Below, piece after piece: positions 45,240 to 57,790 of a stretch of DNA of 64,000 bases (positions are counted from its first letter, which is position 1; each line of letters starts with the position of its first letter). Both the position numbers and the translations under genes were made by a program. Origin of the DNA: Tragulus kanchil (taxonomy: Eukaryota > Chordata > Mammalia > Artiodactyla > Tragulidae); NCBI GenBank assembly GCA_022376925.1, contig JAIOJX010000005.1, positions 9,700,501-9,764,500 on the forward strand, in the 5' to 3' direction. Below the pieces are notes generated by a model. It saw nothing but the letters and a program-made list of their open reading frames with translations, did no database searches and was not told the origin of the DNA.

Positions 45240-45470
45240 GGACTTCCCAGAGGCTCCCTGGTAAAGAACTCACTTGCCAATGCAGGAGATGCAAGTTCGA
45301 TCCCTGGGTTGGGAAGATTCCCTGGAGAAGGAAATGGCAGCCCACTCCAGTATTCTTGCCTGGGAAATCCATGGACAGAGGAGCCTGGTGACTGCAGTCC
45401 ACGGGGTCACCAGGAGTCCAATTTGAGTGAGCAAAGAGCACAAACACACACACACACAGCACAGCACACA
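45240..45470 (+). mobile_element. Bov-tA SINE with AC tail
   Basis: Head 'ggacttcccagaggctccct', box-B-like 'caagttcgatccctgggttg' (GTTCGATCC intact), Bov-A 'ctggagaaggaaatggcagc', then 'gtccacggggtcaccaggag' and an AC-rich tail at about 45442-45470. One of the better-kept internal promoter boxes in the window. Confidence 0.88.
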
Positions 45471-45699
45471 CTACTCAAAATAGTAATGAACCTATGTTTT
45501 GTTTTCTTTCTTATACCTCTAAGGAATTTGCCTTCCTTATACCTTCTAGAAATTATCACAACCAACTCCCGTGTTATAACCTTCTGAGGCAAGACAGAGA
45601 AGATTTTCGCACACTGGAGAGCACCTTTATGCCCCTTTCCAATCATTACCCGCTTTCTCCTCTGCAAAGTAAATTGTCATCCTGGGTCTTATGATAATT

Positions 45700-45910
45700 C
45701 CATTGTAGCCTTTTCCTTGTAGCTCAACCATCTAAGCATGCATTGCAAAAATTTTTTTTTGAATTTTATATAAGTGCAATCATGAGCACGTGCTATTTTG
45801 TGGCTGGATTCTTTGACTCACTGTCACATTTTCCCTGCAGTAGCCATCAGTTATAAAAATACACCATTATCTATCCATTCCACTGTGGATTAATAAGAAT
45901 TTTTCATTTT
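45700..45910 (-). mobile_element. Possible L1M fragment (D12 copy A)
   Basis: 'gtggctggattctttgactc', 'ctgcagtagccatcagttat' and 'ttatctatccattccactgt' follow the order of an old antisense L1 fragment. Copy B at about 46801-47011. Weak but consistent. Confidence 0.4.
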
Positions 45911-46381
45911 TTTAAAAATATGTGCTTTGAATAGACAGGAAGTTTGGTAAAGACTGAAATATGTTCTGGATAGGCAGAAAACTTCTTATCAAAGTCATTC
46001 TCTCCAAATGCCTGGATTTTCATAAAGCTAATGCCATATGTTTTGGTGTTAAAAAAAATGAAAAAAAAAAAGGTAGTCCCAAAAATGATGCTTAAAACTC
46101 TCTGGATATGGATCAGCTTGCCTAGCCCCCCTTCTCATCTTCTACCCTAACTCTGACGATCTCAAGTGACAGCTTGAGGCTGTGAGCTGGGGAGGCTGCT
46201 GGGTGATAGGAGAGGGAAGACTGAAAGAAAAGAAGGTAAGACTCATAAACCGTGAACATCAAGAGTGAGCCAGTCTGTGGTGAGCAGAGCACACAAGCAG
46301 TGGGATAGAATTACCTATACCCTCTTCAAGTCTCTTCTTTCAAGCTCCTATCTTCCATTTCTTTTTACCCAAAGGACATGT

Positions 46382-46430
46382 GGGGGGGGTGTGTGTGCAT
46401 GTGTGTGTGTGTGTGTGTCTGTGTGTGTAT
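46382..46430. repeat. Poly-G/(TG)n microsatellite (D12 copy A)
   Basis: A G-run followed by TG units with two interruptions. The same tract recurs at 47483-47531, apparently of equal length. Confidence 0.92.
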
Positions 46431-48314
46431 AGAAGACAGGGAAGCATTAAGACTTTGATAAAATGGCAGTGAGAACATCTCCCTGTCTTCTTATTAGAGT
46501 GATAGGCAAGCTGTCCCTTGGGCAATGCCTAGAACCTATATGGGACAAGAAAAGCACCCCTAAGCCCTCCAAAAGATGGACTATTTCTGAGCACACGGGA
46601 AGGAAAAGGCATAGTGTACAGTGTGTGTTGCAGACATTAATACCTTCTAGAAATTATCACAACCAACTCCCGTGTTATAACCTTCTGAGGCAAGACAGAG
46701 AAGATTTTCGCACACTGGAGAGCACCTTTATGCCCCTTTCCAATCATTACCCGCTTTCTCCTCTGCAAAGTAAATTGTCATCCTGGGTCTTATGATAATT
46801 CCATTGTAGCCTTTTCCTTGTAGCTCAACCATCTAAGCATGCATTGCAAAAATTTTTTTTTGAATTTTATATAAGTGCAATCATGAGCACGTGCTATTTT
46901 GTGGCTGGATTCTTTGACTCACTGTCACATTTTCCCTGCAGTAGCCATCAGTTATAAAAATACACCATTATCTATCCATTCCACTGTGGATTAATAAGAA
47001 TTTTTCATTTTTTTAAAAATATGTGCTTTGAATAGACAGGAAGTTTGGTAAAGACTGAAATATGTTCTGGATAGGCAGAAAACTTCTTATCAAAGTCATT
47101 CTCTCCAAATGCCTGGATTTTCATAAAGCTAATGCCATATGTTTTGGTGTTAAAAAAAATGAAAAAAAAAAAGGTAGTCCCAAAAATGATGCTTAAAACT
47201 CTCTGGATATGGATCAGCTTGCCTAGCCCCCCTTCTCATCTTCTACCCTAACTCTGACGATCTCAAGTGACAGCTTGAGGCTGTGAGCTGGGGAGGCTGC
47301 TGGGTGATAGGAGAGGGAAGACTGAAAGAAAAGAAGGTAAGACTCATAAACCGTGAACATCAAGAGTGAGCCAGTCTGTGGTGAGCAGAGCACACAAGCA
47401 GTGGGATAGAATTACCTATACCCTCTTCAAGTCTCTTCTTTCAAGCTCCTATCTTCCATTTCTTTTTACCCAAAGGACATGTGGGGGGGGTGTGTGTGCA
47501 TGTGTGTGTGTGTGTGTGTCTGTGTGTGTATAGAAGACAGGGAAGCATTAAGACTTTGATAAAATGGCAGTGAGAACATCTCCCTGTCTTCTTATTAGAG
47601 TGATAGGCAAGCTGTCCCTTGGGCAATGCCTAGAACCTATATGGGACAAGAAAAGCACCCCTAAGCCCTCCAAAAGATGGACTATTTCTGAGCACACGGG
47701 AAGGAAAAGGCATAGTGTACAGTGTGTGTTGCAGACATTAATTTACACCATTGACTAAGCATAATATTTTTGAGCAGGAATCTGTCTAACCACCTTTCCA
47801 CATTCTCTTCTAATAACTACTGGTCCTATTAGATTTCTGCGTATCGACATTTTAATAAGTTGAAAAATATTGAAGTGAAATTGAAGAATAGAAAGGGTGA
47901 GGGAAGCCCCCTGGATGAAGACAGCTTTCATTTAAGAGGAAAGAACAAGAAAGGCCTGGATTGTGAATCTGCTTGCCACCTTTGACCGTGACCTTGGATA
48001 TCGTCACTAGATAATGTGAACGAAGTGAATATTACATGTGGCTATTTTTAAAATTTTGACATTTCTTCGTGAAAGCCTTAGACTCTTCTTGAATTGTCCC
48101 TTCTTAGAGTTACTGCATATTTAATTGTGTTCTTAAAATGTCTTTTTTTCTTTGTAATTAAAGAAAGAGTTTAATTAGATTAAAAGAAACATACATTTGC
48201 AAATCCAGTCTTTATCTTAGAAAGTAGAAGAGTCTGCTTTAGAAGCAAAGCTGTGTTTTATTTTTGTGCATCAATGTTTACTTAGTTCTTTTCAAACAGT
48301 CATTTCTCACTGCT

Positions 48315-48545
48315 TTATAAAGACGCGTCCGTGCACCTGCCCTTCAGTTCCGTCCGCCCCTCTGCCGCCCCGTGGACTGTAGCCTCCCAGGTTCCTCAGT
48401 CCATGGAATTTTTTAAGCAAGAATTCTGGAGTGGGTTGCCATTTCCTTCTCCAGAGGATCTTCCTGACCCAGAAATCGAATCTGTGTTTCCTGCATTGCA
48501 GGCAGATTCTTTACCCCCTGAGCCACCTGGGAAGCCCTTATAAAG
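48315..48545 (-). mobile_element. Bov-tA SINE with 8-bp TSD (D13 copy A)
   Basis: The body 48323-48537 has 'ttccgtccgcccctctgccg', 'ttcctcagtccatggaattt', 'ctggagtgggttgccatttc', 'acccagaaatcgaatctgtg', 'gagccacctgggaagccc'. TTATAAAG at 48315-48322 and 48538-48545 is the target-site duplication. Confidence 0.87.
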
Positions 48546-49406
48546 GTGACCAGATGAATTTTTTCTTTCTTTTTGATATAACTTGTATTTATTCCTAAAA
48601 GCAATGAGGGAGGATTTTTATTTGCTATTTTTATATTTGTTATTTTATTTATGTTTTCTTGACCTAGTACTTTTGGAGTTTGGCTATTAGAGTGATAGGC
48701 AAGCTGTCCCTTGGGCAATGCCTAGAACCTATATGGGACAAGAAAAGCACCCCTAAGCCCTCCAAAAGATGGACTATTTCTGAGCACACGGGAAGGAAAA
48801 GGCATAGTGTACAGTGTGTGTTGCAGACATTAATTTACACCATTGACTAAGCATAATATTTTTGAGCAGGAATCTGTCTAACCACCTTTCCACATTCTCT
48901 TCTAATAACTACTGGTCCTATTAGATTTCTGCGTATCGACATTTTAATAAGTTGAAAAATATTGAAGTGAAATTGAAGAATAGAAAGGGTGAGGGAAGCC
49001 CCCTGGATGAAGACAGCTTTCATTTAAGAGGAAAGAACAAGAAAGGCCTGGATTGTGAATCTGCTTGCCACCTTTGACCGTGACCTTGGATATCGTCACT
49101 AGATAATGTGAACGAAGTGAATATTACATGTGGCTATTTTTAAAATTTTGACATTTCTTCGTGAAAGCCTTAGACTCTTCTTGAATTGTCCCTTCTTAGA
49201 GTTACTGCATATTTAATTGTGTTCTTAAAATGTCTTTTTTTCTTTGTAATTAAAGAAAGAGTTTAATTAGATTAAAAGAAACATACATTTGCAAATCCAG
49301 TCTTTATCTTAGAAAGTAGAAGAGTCTGCTTTAGAAGCAAAGCTGTGTTTTATTTTTGTGCATCAATGTTTACTTAGTTCTTTTCAAACAGTCATTTCTC
49401 ACTGCT

Positions 49407-49637
49407 TTATAAAGACGCGTCCGTGCACCTGCCCTTCAGTTCCGTCCGCCCCTCTGCCGCCCCGTGGACTGTAGCCTCCCAGGTTCCTCAGTCCATGGAA
49501 TTTTTTAAGCAAGAATTCTGGAGTGGGTTGCCATTTCCTTCTCCAGAGGATCTTCCTGACCCAGAAATCGAATCTGTGTTTCCTGCATTGCAGGCAGATT
49601 CTTTACCCCCTGAGCCACCTGGGAAGCCCTTATAAAG
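49407..49637 (-). mobile_element. Bov-tA SINE (D13 copy B)
   Basis: Duplicate of 48315-48545 at offset 1092, with the same flanking direct repeats. Confidence 0.85.
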
Positions 49638-50104
49638 GTGACCAGATGAATTTTTTCTTTCTTTTTGATATAACTTGTATTTATTCCTAAAAGCAATGAG
49701 GGAGGATTTTTATTTGCTATTTTTTATATTTGTTAGTTTTTTTTATGTTTTCTTGACCTAGTACTTTTGGAGTTTGGCTTAAATTTTAATTAAACCTAAC
49801 TCCAGCCTACTCTTACATTAGACTTTTTGAATACCTGCATTGCAAGCTGACCTTTGAGATAAAGGTAAGGGCCTAAACCCCTTACATACAAAAAAGCAGA
49901 GGTGACCTCCTGTGCTCTAGGTCACGTGCCTCATTCGTGCCAGAACTGGGAGGGTGCCCTGGTCTCCTGACAGACCCCTAATCAATGCACGGTATACTCT
50001 GCTTAAAATTCCCCCATAATTTTTTCTAGTAAATAAATGGATGTAGGATTGGCTTCACTTGTTTTCTAAGTATGCCCTTCTTCTCCTGGGTGAGAAGGTC
50101 GATG

Positions 50105-50760
50105 TATGTCCACACACCACTCATGCACTAATGCTCACAGCAGCATGATCTATTCTAATAGCCAGAAAGTGGAAACAGCCCAATTGTTCATCAGTTGATG
50201 AATACATAAACGAAATGTGGCATATTCATCCAATGGACTAGTGTGTTGTGTTAGTCGCTTAGCCGTGTTCGACTCTTTGCAACCCATAGACTGAAGTCCA
50301 CCAGGCTCCTCTGTCCATGGAATTTTCCAGGTGAGGATATTGGAGTGGGTTACCATTACTGAGCCATAAAAAGAAATGAAGCATTAATGCATGCTGCTAC
50401 AAGGATGAACCTTGAAAATACTATGCTACGTATTAATAGAAGAAGTCAGGCACGGAATGACTCTATGTATATGAAATGTCCAGAAGAGGCAAATCTGTAG
50501 ATACAGAAAGCAGATTCGTGGATGCATAGAGCTAAGGGAGATGGGCAGGGAGGCCAGAAGAGGCCCGTGATTTCTTTTTTGGAGTGACAACAGTGCTTTA
50601 TAGGTGACTGTGGTGATGGTTCTAGAATGCCTTAAATACACTAAAAGATGTTGATATAAATGTGTGAATGGTATGGAATATGAACTACATATTGATAAAG
50701 TTGTTATAATGCACCTTTATTGGTGCTTATTTTTAAAAATTTTAGATTTATTTCATCAAC
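50105..50760 (+). mobile_element. Old L1 (L1M) 3' part, split by Bov-A (D14 copy A)
   Basis: 50105-50244 ('cagcagcatgatctattcta', 'ccaattgttcatcagttgat') and 50357-50760 ('aaggatgaaccttgaaaata', 'atgaaatgtccagaagaggc') are adjacent parts of one plus-strand L1 3' region. Copy B at about 51251-51906. Confidence 0.7.
50245..50356 (-). mobile_element. Bov-A SINE fragment (D14 copy A)
   Basis: 'ttagtcgcttagccgtgttc', 'ctcctctgtccatggaattt', 'ggagtgggttaccatta'. The tRNA head is absent. Inserted in the old L1; copy B at 51391-51502. Confidence 0.82.
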
Positions 50761-51390
50761 ATTAAAGAGAGTTGAAATATCCATCAGCAACCAAAGCCAT
50801 AACCCAGAACTGTACTCGGTGCTATGAAATCATTTGAATGTCCATTTACCACTTTGTGATAGGCTGACTCAGTCTGCAAATATTATAGATCATTTTCCTA
50901 TTGCCAGCAATTGTGCTGGACACTGGAGGTAGGATGCTTTTTAAAATTAGAAAGTCTGCTCAGGGAGCTCATGGCAAAGATTCCAAGTTTTCAGAAGAAA
51001 CTGAAGAAGGTACTCTGCAATTAAAATTCCCCTTACATAAAAAAGAGGTGACCTCCTGTGCTCTAGGTCACGTGCCTCATTCGTGCCAGAACTGGGAGGG
51101 TGCCCTGGTCTCCTGACAGACCCCTAATCAATGCACGGTATACTCTGCTTAAAATTCCCCCATAATTTTTTCTAGTAAATAAATGGATGTAGGATTGGCT
51201 TCACTTGTTTTCTAAGTATGCCCTTCTTCTCCTGGGTGAGAAGGTCGATGTATGTCCACACACCACTCATGCACTAATGCTCACAGCAGCATGATCTATT
51301 CTAATAGCCAGAAAGTGGAAACAGCCCAATTGTTCATCAGTTGATGAATACATAAACGAAATGTGGCATATTCATCCAATGGACTAGTGT

Positions 51391-51502
51391 GTTGTGTTAG
51401 TCGCTTAGCCGTGTTCGACTCTTTGCAACCCATAGACTGAAGTCCACCAGGCTCCTCTGTCCATGGAATTTTCCAGGTGAGGATATTGGAGTGGGTTACC
51501 AT
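51391..51502 (-). mobile_element. Bov-A SINE fragment (D14 copy B)
   Basis: Duplicate of 50245-50356 at offset 1146. Confidence 0.8.
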
Positions 51503-52160
51503 TACTGAGCCATAAAAAGAAATGAAGCATTAATGCATGCTGCTACAAGGATGAACCTTGAAAATACTATGCTACGTATTAATAGAAGAAGTCAGGCACG
51601 GAATGACTCTATGTATATGAAATGTCCAGAAGAGGCAAATCTGTAGATACAGAAAGCAGATTCGTGGATGCATAGAGCTAAGGGAGATGGGCAGGGAGGC
51701 CAGAAGAGGCCCGTGATTTCTTTTTTGGAGTGACAACAGTGCTTTATAGGTGACTGTGGTGATGGTTCTAGAATGCCTTAAATACACTAAAAGATGTTGA
51801 TATAAATGTGTGAATGGTATGGAATATGAACTACATATTGATAAAGTTGTTATAATGCACCTTTATTGGTGCTTATTTTTAAAAATTTTAGATTTATTTC
51901 ATCAACATTAAAGAGAGTTGAAATATCCATCAGCAACCAAAGCCATAACCCAGAACTGTACTCGGTGCTATGAAATCATTTGAATGTCCATTTACCACTT
52001 TGTGATAGGCTGACTCAGTCTGCAAATATTATAGATCATTTTCCTATTGCCAGCAATTGTGCTGGACACTGGAGGTAGGATGCTTTTTTAAAAATTAGAA
52101 AGTCTGCTCAGGGAGCTCATGGCAAAGATTCCAAGTTTTCAGAAGAAACTGAAGAAGGTA

Positions 52161-54689
52161 CCATTTGTTGAACACATTCTATGTGCCAGACATCACAGAA
52201 AGCACTGCACATGGGTTTCAAGTTGTACTAATGGCCAACTGAAAATCCGTTTCTCCTGCTGCAGTTAATATTGCTTGGCTGTGAAGATAATTGATGTCAT
52301 TAAACTGCTCAGTTGATGTCTATTTATTTCATAAATGAAGTCACTCATGGTTTATTCATGTCTGTATCTCAGGAACCTATGCAATGAATGGTAATAAAAA
52401 TATCATTCATGATAAAATTGTGTCGAACTCTCAAAAGTAGTTAATGATGTGGCGATATGATGATCTTGTGAGTCTCATTCATTACCATTCAAAGAGAGCT
52501 TGAACTGTTCTCTTATTGATTCTTTTAATCTTCAGTTCAAGACAGCAGAGAAAAGAAAACTATTTGCAAAGGCAACACTTGGAGAATTATAAGCATGCTT
52601 TGTAAGCCTGGATAAAGCCAATGTAATTTACGACCTATCGTGAATAGTGTGGTCTGATGATCTTTTTCCAAACAATTTGCAAGACTAACTTCTGCTTTCT
52701 GCTTTATTTCACATGCCTTCCCAGGCTCCCTTGGGCACAAAGGTTGATTTATTCTTTTGTACTTGAGTTTGAACAGTGAGTTTCTCTTATTACATATGCC
52801 TTTCATACAAGGCATATGAAGGCAGAAGAAAGCTTGGCTGGGGACAACGTTTGCCCCTGATGCGGTCAGGTGAATAGTATTTACCCTTCTAAGTGTGACC
52901 TTTTTCTGAGCATAGAATGCTTTACAAATATTATCTGACTAAGTTCAGAACCCCAGCAGGGAGAAAACAGATAGGAACTGGTAGTAAACTATTTCACATC
53001 TGAGGAAATCAAAGAGAAAGAGGTTTTCCTACTGAGATGTAAGAACATTTTAACCTTTATCTACTCGAGGCAAATGGTCCAAGAAATCATTTGAGGAGGA
53101 GCTTGCCTTTTGCCTCCTGGCAATGGCAGCAGAGCCTGCAGACTGTGGGAAGATTTTGCTTAAAGTTCAGCCCGCTGACCTGCACGGGTCCTGGCCTCAC
53201 AAATGCACCTGGCACAAGGAGGTGCCTGAAGTTTTTGTGACTGGCAGCAAGAGAATAAGAAATGAGGGGACTGGAGGATGCCAGCGGGGCTCTGACCCTG
53301 TGGAGTCTGTGTTCTGCCTCGCTCTTCACTCACAGCACAGACACGTCTTAGGGTGGGTGGGCGGACACTCTGCATTTGAGGGGGTATCATTGCTCTGAGT
53401 ATCCCCACATCCATGAGTGTTATTAGAGAGCGGGGCAGACGTCTTGTGCAGAGCAAAGGGGACAGTATTTTATTCCAATATGGCTGCACTATTTTTGCCA
53501 CAGATAGCTGTTGTCAGAAAAAAATATGTTCACCTTTCAAAGGAGAAGATGTTTCGTACTTTTAAAACCCAAATATGAAAATCCATGTGTAATGGTGAAA
53601 TAATGTTTTATTGTTCTAATCCTATAGTACCCATAAGAAAAAAAAAAAAGCATTAACTGCAGTAGTTTCTTGTAGGCTTCTAAGTGATCCTGAGACTGTA
53701 ATGTTTAAAAAATAAATCTTATATGATAAGAGTCTAAGTTATCTAATTTCTATTTGTTTTGACTGTTGTAATCATTTCAAATCTGTTATCAATGACCAGT
53801 TTCAGTCAAAGGAACAGTTATAGGGTAAATTATGAAGTAAGATATGCCTGGCTCTTATACTTGTTACTGCAGATAATACAGTGTTTTATGCATTTTGAAA
53901 CTATAATTTCTTTTAAATGCTTGAGGATATGATTTTTTTTCTATAAGTTGTCGATAAGGTTATTTTTACACTGATCAAGGTATTAGAATGCCTTTTTCTC
54001 TTGTGTCATGCTGACCAGGGGCATATACTCAGGGTTGGCTTTCAATAAAATGATAAGTCCAGTTACCCAGTCTGTTTGCTAACATTCCCGATCCCACCTC
54101 CTGTCTTCTCTCCAGTCTTCCAGAGAGAACTGTGTCAAGACCACCTGCCTGACTGAACCAGTCCAAGTCTGGAAATAACCACTGAAATTGACGTATGAGT
54201 ACCAGCCTCCTTTGATTTGAATATAGGTCCCCACAAAGTGATAGCTGAATTTTAACAAGAAACATTGTCTGAGTTTCTTAAGCAAGTGTACCTTTAATTC
54301 TATAAGTACCTTTGGTCGGCCAGAGTATGCAGTCTTGGGATACAATACCGTTCATCTTCTTGAATGTAAATGTGAATTTGTACTCATATTAAAACAAGCA
54401 TGGCTTTATAAATTGAGATTGCAAAGAACCTAAGAACTGTAAAAACAAAACACAAACCTGAAGAGAAATCTTCATAATTGAGGTAGGATATTTGAGCTAA
54501 CGCCCCCAAACAGCTCATTCCTGTCATTTGCTATCATGACTCTCTGCAATCATATAGGTACCTGTAGAGGCATTCAAGTAACACTGCCTCCAGCTAAAAA
54601 ACATGAAATCCTAATATGTAATTTCAGTACCATCTAGCTGGAGAGATATCAGAAATAAGCAAGAGAATGATGATTCACAGGTAACAGAA
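52161..54689. other. Repeat-poor unique DNA, candidate conserved block
   Basis: After a short MIR-like patch (about 52161-52210) I see no repeat over about 2.4 kb. The first 650 bases are rich in clean homeodomain-like cores ('gcagttaatattgcttggct', 'gataattgatgtcattaaac') and a CRE/AP-1-like 'aaatgaagtcactcatgg'. Frames such as 53160-53501 (113 codons, minus) and 54079-54345 (88 codons, minus) show no domains. Function unknown; a regulatory element is possible. Confidence 0.35.
52793..52818. repeat. Perfect 10-bp inverted repeat, 6-nt loop
   Basis: Arms 'catatgcctt' (52793-52802) and 'aaggcatatg' (52809-52818) around TCATAC. It lies in the repeat-poor block. Confidence 0.85.
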
Positions 54690-54868
54690 ATAAGTTGAAG
54701 TTCCTATATTTACTGTGTGACTTTGGGCAAGTCACTTAACCACTCTGAGTGAATGTTCATATCTGTGAACTGGGAATGAAGACTTCCAGTTCACCCTTCT
54801 TCACAAGAATGGGTGGAGCTAAAGGAAGACATCTGTGAACCACTGTGAATTATAAGATGCTCCATAAA
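54690..54868 (+). mobile_element. MIR element
   Basis: 'actgtgtgactttgggcaag' followed by 'tcacttaaccactctgagtg' and 'gaactgggaatgaagac' is the core MIR order. The AT-rich end is near 54868. Confidence 0.7.
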
Positions 54869-54926
54869 TGAAAAAGTTACTCTTGTTTCTGTTTTTACTC
54901 AGTTATCATTGGTTTTATGGAAATGT

Positions 54927-57213
54927 TCACCTACCGTCTCTGAACTCTGGAATGTTGTCCCAAAAGCTTTCTCTTCTGACTGCCGACAGACGACCGGTCT
55001 CCAGTTCTGGTTGGATGCACAGCTGGACTTCTGAACTCAAAAGTGAGGACTGCTAAGGGTACAGTGTCAGAATTTGATCATATTGATCCATTTTGATTCA
55101 ATATTTGATTCATGTTGTGCATTAAGGTTTTACATAGAACTAGGAAAAAACTGTGTGCATTTTAAAGAATCTCTGCATGATTTTTGCTCACATCCTCCTT
55201 CACCTGAAGGAGCTGCAGGAGCGTGTAGGGATGCAGAGCTGGTCCTAGTAATTAATGCCTACTGCAGAAATGGAGGTAGATCGAGAAATCTCATTTCTTT
55301 CTTTAGGACTAAGATACATCTATCTTTGGCTTATTTGCCATCTGTGCTGGTAAATCTTTTGAGAGAGAGACAGATCTCCAAGTTCTAGGTTTGAGGCTCT
55401 CAATTAGCTATTTATAAAAACAGAAAAATGTCTTAATTTGAACTTGGAATTCCAGGTGAAGATTTGGATATAGAGTATGCCACTTTCCATGAAGAAAGGC
55501 ACGTTCACACAGAGAAGGGTCACGCGGGGTCTTCCATGGGCCATGGTCTGATGGAAGCAATTTCCTTTCAATGGCTACTGCATTCTCCTTGGTGTGGGGG
55601 TATCTGGAAACTTCAGTCAGCCCTAGGGAGCGACTCAGATGACAATGTCATCTCTGCAAAAAGTACAGCTTCACTTATTAAAAGATTTTAAACAAAGGTG
55701 CCGAGTGCATGACCATTTCAAAGCTTGGAGAAGAGTACCTCTCAGAAAAAGTTTGCCTTCCTTGAGTTTCTTCCTTATAATATGCTCCGATCTATTCTGC
55801 CGAAGTTTGAGAGCACATCTGGCCTCTAATCTCACTTCTACTGCTAATTGATCAACTGGTAGACAGAGCCAGGCTCCTGCTCAGCTGGCGTTCACGGAGG
55901 CACTGACTGAGATGGGCAGGGAGGATGAGCATTCTGTAGGAGTGGGAGCCATCCCAGATCTAATCTTTCTCTAGCTTTGAACAACTTTGTTCAAATTCCA
56001 CAAACATACTTTCAGTTGTAGGACACATTGCTCTTATTTTTTTCTTGTCCTTTGAGAAATTATCTTCTCTCACCTACCGTCTCTGAACTCTGGAATGTTG
56101 TCCCAAAAGCTTTCTCTTGACTGCCGACAGACGACCGGTCTCCAGTTCTGGTTGGATGCACAGCTGGACTTCTGAACTCAAAAGTGAGGACTGCTAAGGG
56201 TACAGTGTCAGAATTTGATCATATTGATCCATTTTGATTCAATATTTGATTCATGTTGTGCATTAAGGTTTTACATAGAACTAGGAAAAAACTGTGTGCA
56301 TTTTAAAGAATCTCTGCATGATTTTTGCTCACATCCTCCTTCACCTGAAGGAGCTGCAGGAGCGTGTAGGGATGCAGAGCTGGTCCTAGTAATTAATGCC
56401 TACTGCAGAAATGGAGGTAGATCGAGAAATCTCATTTCTTTCTTTAGGACTAAGATACATCTATCTTTGGCTTATTTGCCATCTGTGCTGGTAAATCTTT
56501 TGAGAGAGAGACAGATCTCCAAGTTCTAGGTTTGAGGCTCTCAATTAGCTATTTATAAAAACAGAAAAATGTCTTAATTTGAACTTGGAATTCCAGGTGA
56601 AGATTTGGATATAGAGTATGCCACTTTCCATGAAGAAAGGCACGTTCACACAGAGAAGGGTCACGCGGGTCTTCCATGGGCCATGGTCTGATGGAAGCAA
56701 TTTCCTTTCAATGGCTACTGCATTCTCCTTGGTGTGGGGGTATCTGGAAACTTCAGTCAGCCCTAGGGAGCGACTCAGATGACAATGTCATCTCTGCAAA
56801 AAGTACAGCTTCACTTATTAAAAGATTTTAAACAAAGGTGCCGAGTGCATGACCATTTCAAAGCTTGGAGAAGAGTACCTCTCAGAAAAAGTTTGCCTTC
56901 CTTGAGTTTCTTCCTTATAATATGCTCCGATCTATTCTGCCGAAGTTTGAGAGCACATCTGGCCTCTAATCTCACTTCTACTGCTAATTGATCAACTGGT
57001 AGACAGAGCCAGGCTCCTGCTCAGCTGGCGTTCACGGAGGCACTGACTGAGATGGGCAGGGAGGATGAGCATTCTGTAGGAGTGGGAGCCATCCCAGATC
57101 TAATCTTTCTCTAGCTTTGAACAACTTTGTTCAAATTCCACAAACATACTTTCAGTTGTAGGACACATTGCTCTTATTTTTTTCTTGTCCTTTGAGAAAT
57201 TATCTTCTCTCAC
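54927..57213. repeat. D15: near-identical direct repeat pair, period 1140-1143
   Basis: Copy A is 54927-56069 and copy B is 56070-57213. B lacks CT near 56118 and one G near 56667; the latter removes the 75-codon frame present in A at 55464-55691. The join lies at TCAC, shared by the sequence before A and the end of B. No nameable repeat inside; frames of 104 and 70 codons are duplicated with it and show no domain. Confidence 0.95.
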
Positions 57214-57790
57214 ATTATTTTATGATTATACAGATAATACACGCTTGTTTCTAGAGGACACAGATAGAAATACAGAGGCTAATGAAATGAACCACTGTGA
57301 ACCTCTTAGAACATTCTTTTCAAGGCATTTAGCTATGCATATGCATGCGTTTAAAACACAGAATCACAATACACCAAATCATTGAACATTTGCATTTCTG
57401 CCTTAAACTACTCATTTGCCCAGGTTTTTAAGCAACCATTCATCTTTTCTTCTGATTGATTTGAAAACCTTACCCAATGTTTTAATCAACCATTTCTTTG
57501 TTTCTGATTGATTTGAAAACTTAATTTATATATTAAAATGTGGCAATGTGGAGACTGGCTTTTTTCTTATTCTTTAAACTCACGAATGTTTTAAGTAGAA
57601 GGAACCACAATGGCTTTGAATGATAAAACATGTCCCTGTGGATAACGAAACAGCAAATACCAATAAACATAAAGAGGAAATGTCGAAGAAAAGCTCACAT
57701 TAATCTAGACTCTGAGATAACCACTACTGACACCTGTCTTGGATCTTTCCTCATACATATATCTCTATGTACAAGTGTGTGTGTGCACGT
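57205..57790. other. Possible old L1-derived DNA with a 52-bp duplication
   Basis: 'gactctgagataaccactac' and nearby text recall an old L1-associated repeat, weakly. A diverged tandem pair with offset 52 is visible: 'tctgattgatttgaaaac' ends near 57468 and again near 57520. Confidence 0.35.

Larger units (their letters stand above)
45539..47740. repeat. D12: near-identical direct repeat pair, period 1101
   Basis: Copy A is 45539-46639 and copy B is 46640-47740, abutting; I see no difference. The join has the form CATTAATACC, where the true continuation after B reads CATTAATTTACACC. The 110-codon plus frame at 46463-46795 runs through the join and is a chimera. The unit includes an old L1-like piece (about 45700-45910) and a TG run. 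Its last 148 bases are reused by D13. Confidence 0.95.
47593..49779. repeat. D13: near-identical direct repeat pair, period 1092-1094
   Basis: Copy A is 47593-48684 and copy B is 48685-49779. They differ only in T-runs near the end (about 48640-48652 against 49731-49746). The join GGCT/ATTAG uses a one- or two-base overlap. The segment 47593-47740 now occurs three times (46492, 47593 and 48685). The unit contains a Bov-tA. Confidence 0.95.
49878..52160. repeat. D14: near-identical direct repeat pair, period 1146-1151
   Basis: Copy A is 49878-51012 and copy B is 51029-52160. Differences: an A-run and CA near 49890/51040, and two extra bases in B near 52086. The 16-base spacer 51013-51028 follows AAGGTA; the sequence before copy A also has AAGGTAAGG, so the join could rest on AAGGTA. 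The unit covers an old L1 with an inserted Bov-A. Confidence 0.94.

Noticed and set aside
45240..45320. tRNA gene (intact GTTCGATCC box B)
   Set aside because: It is the tRNA-derived head of a Bov-tA SINE; the fold and anticodon arm of a real tRNA are not present.
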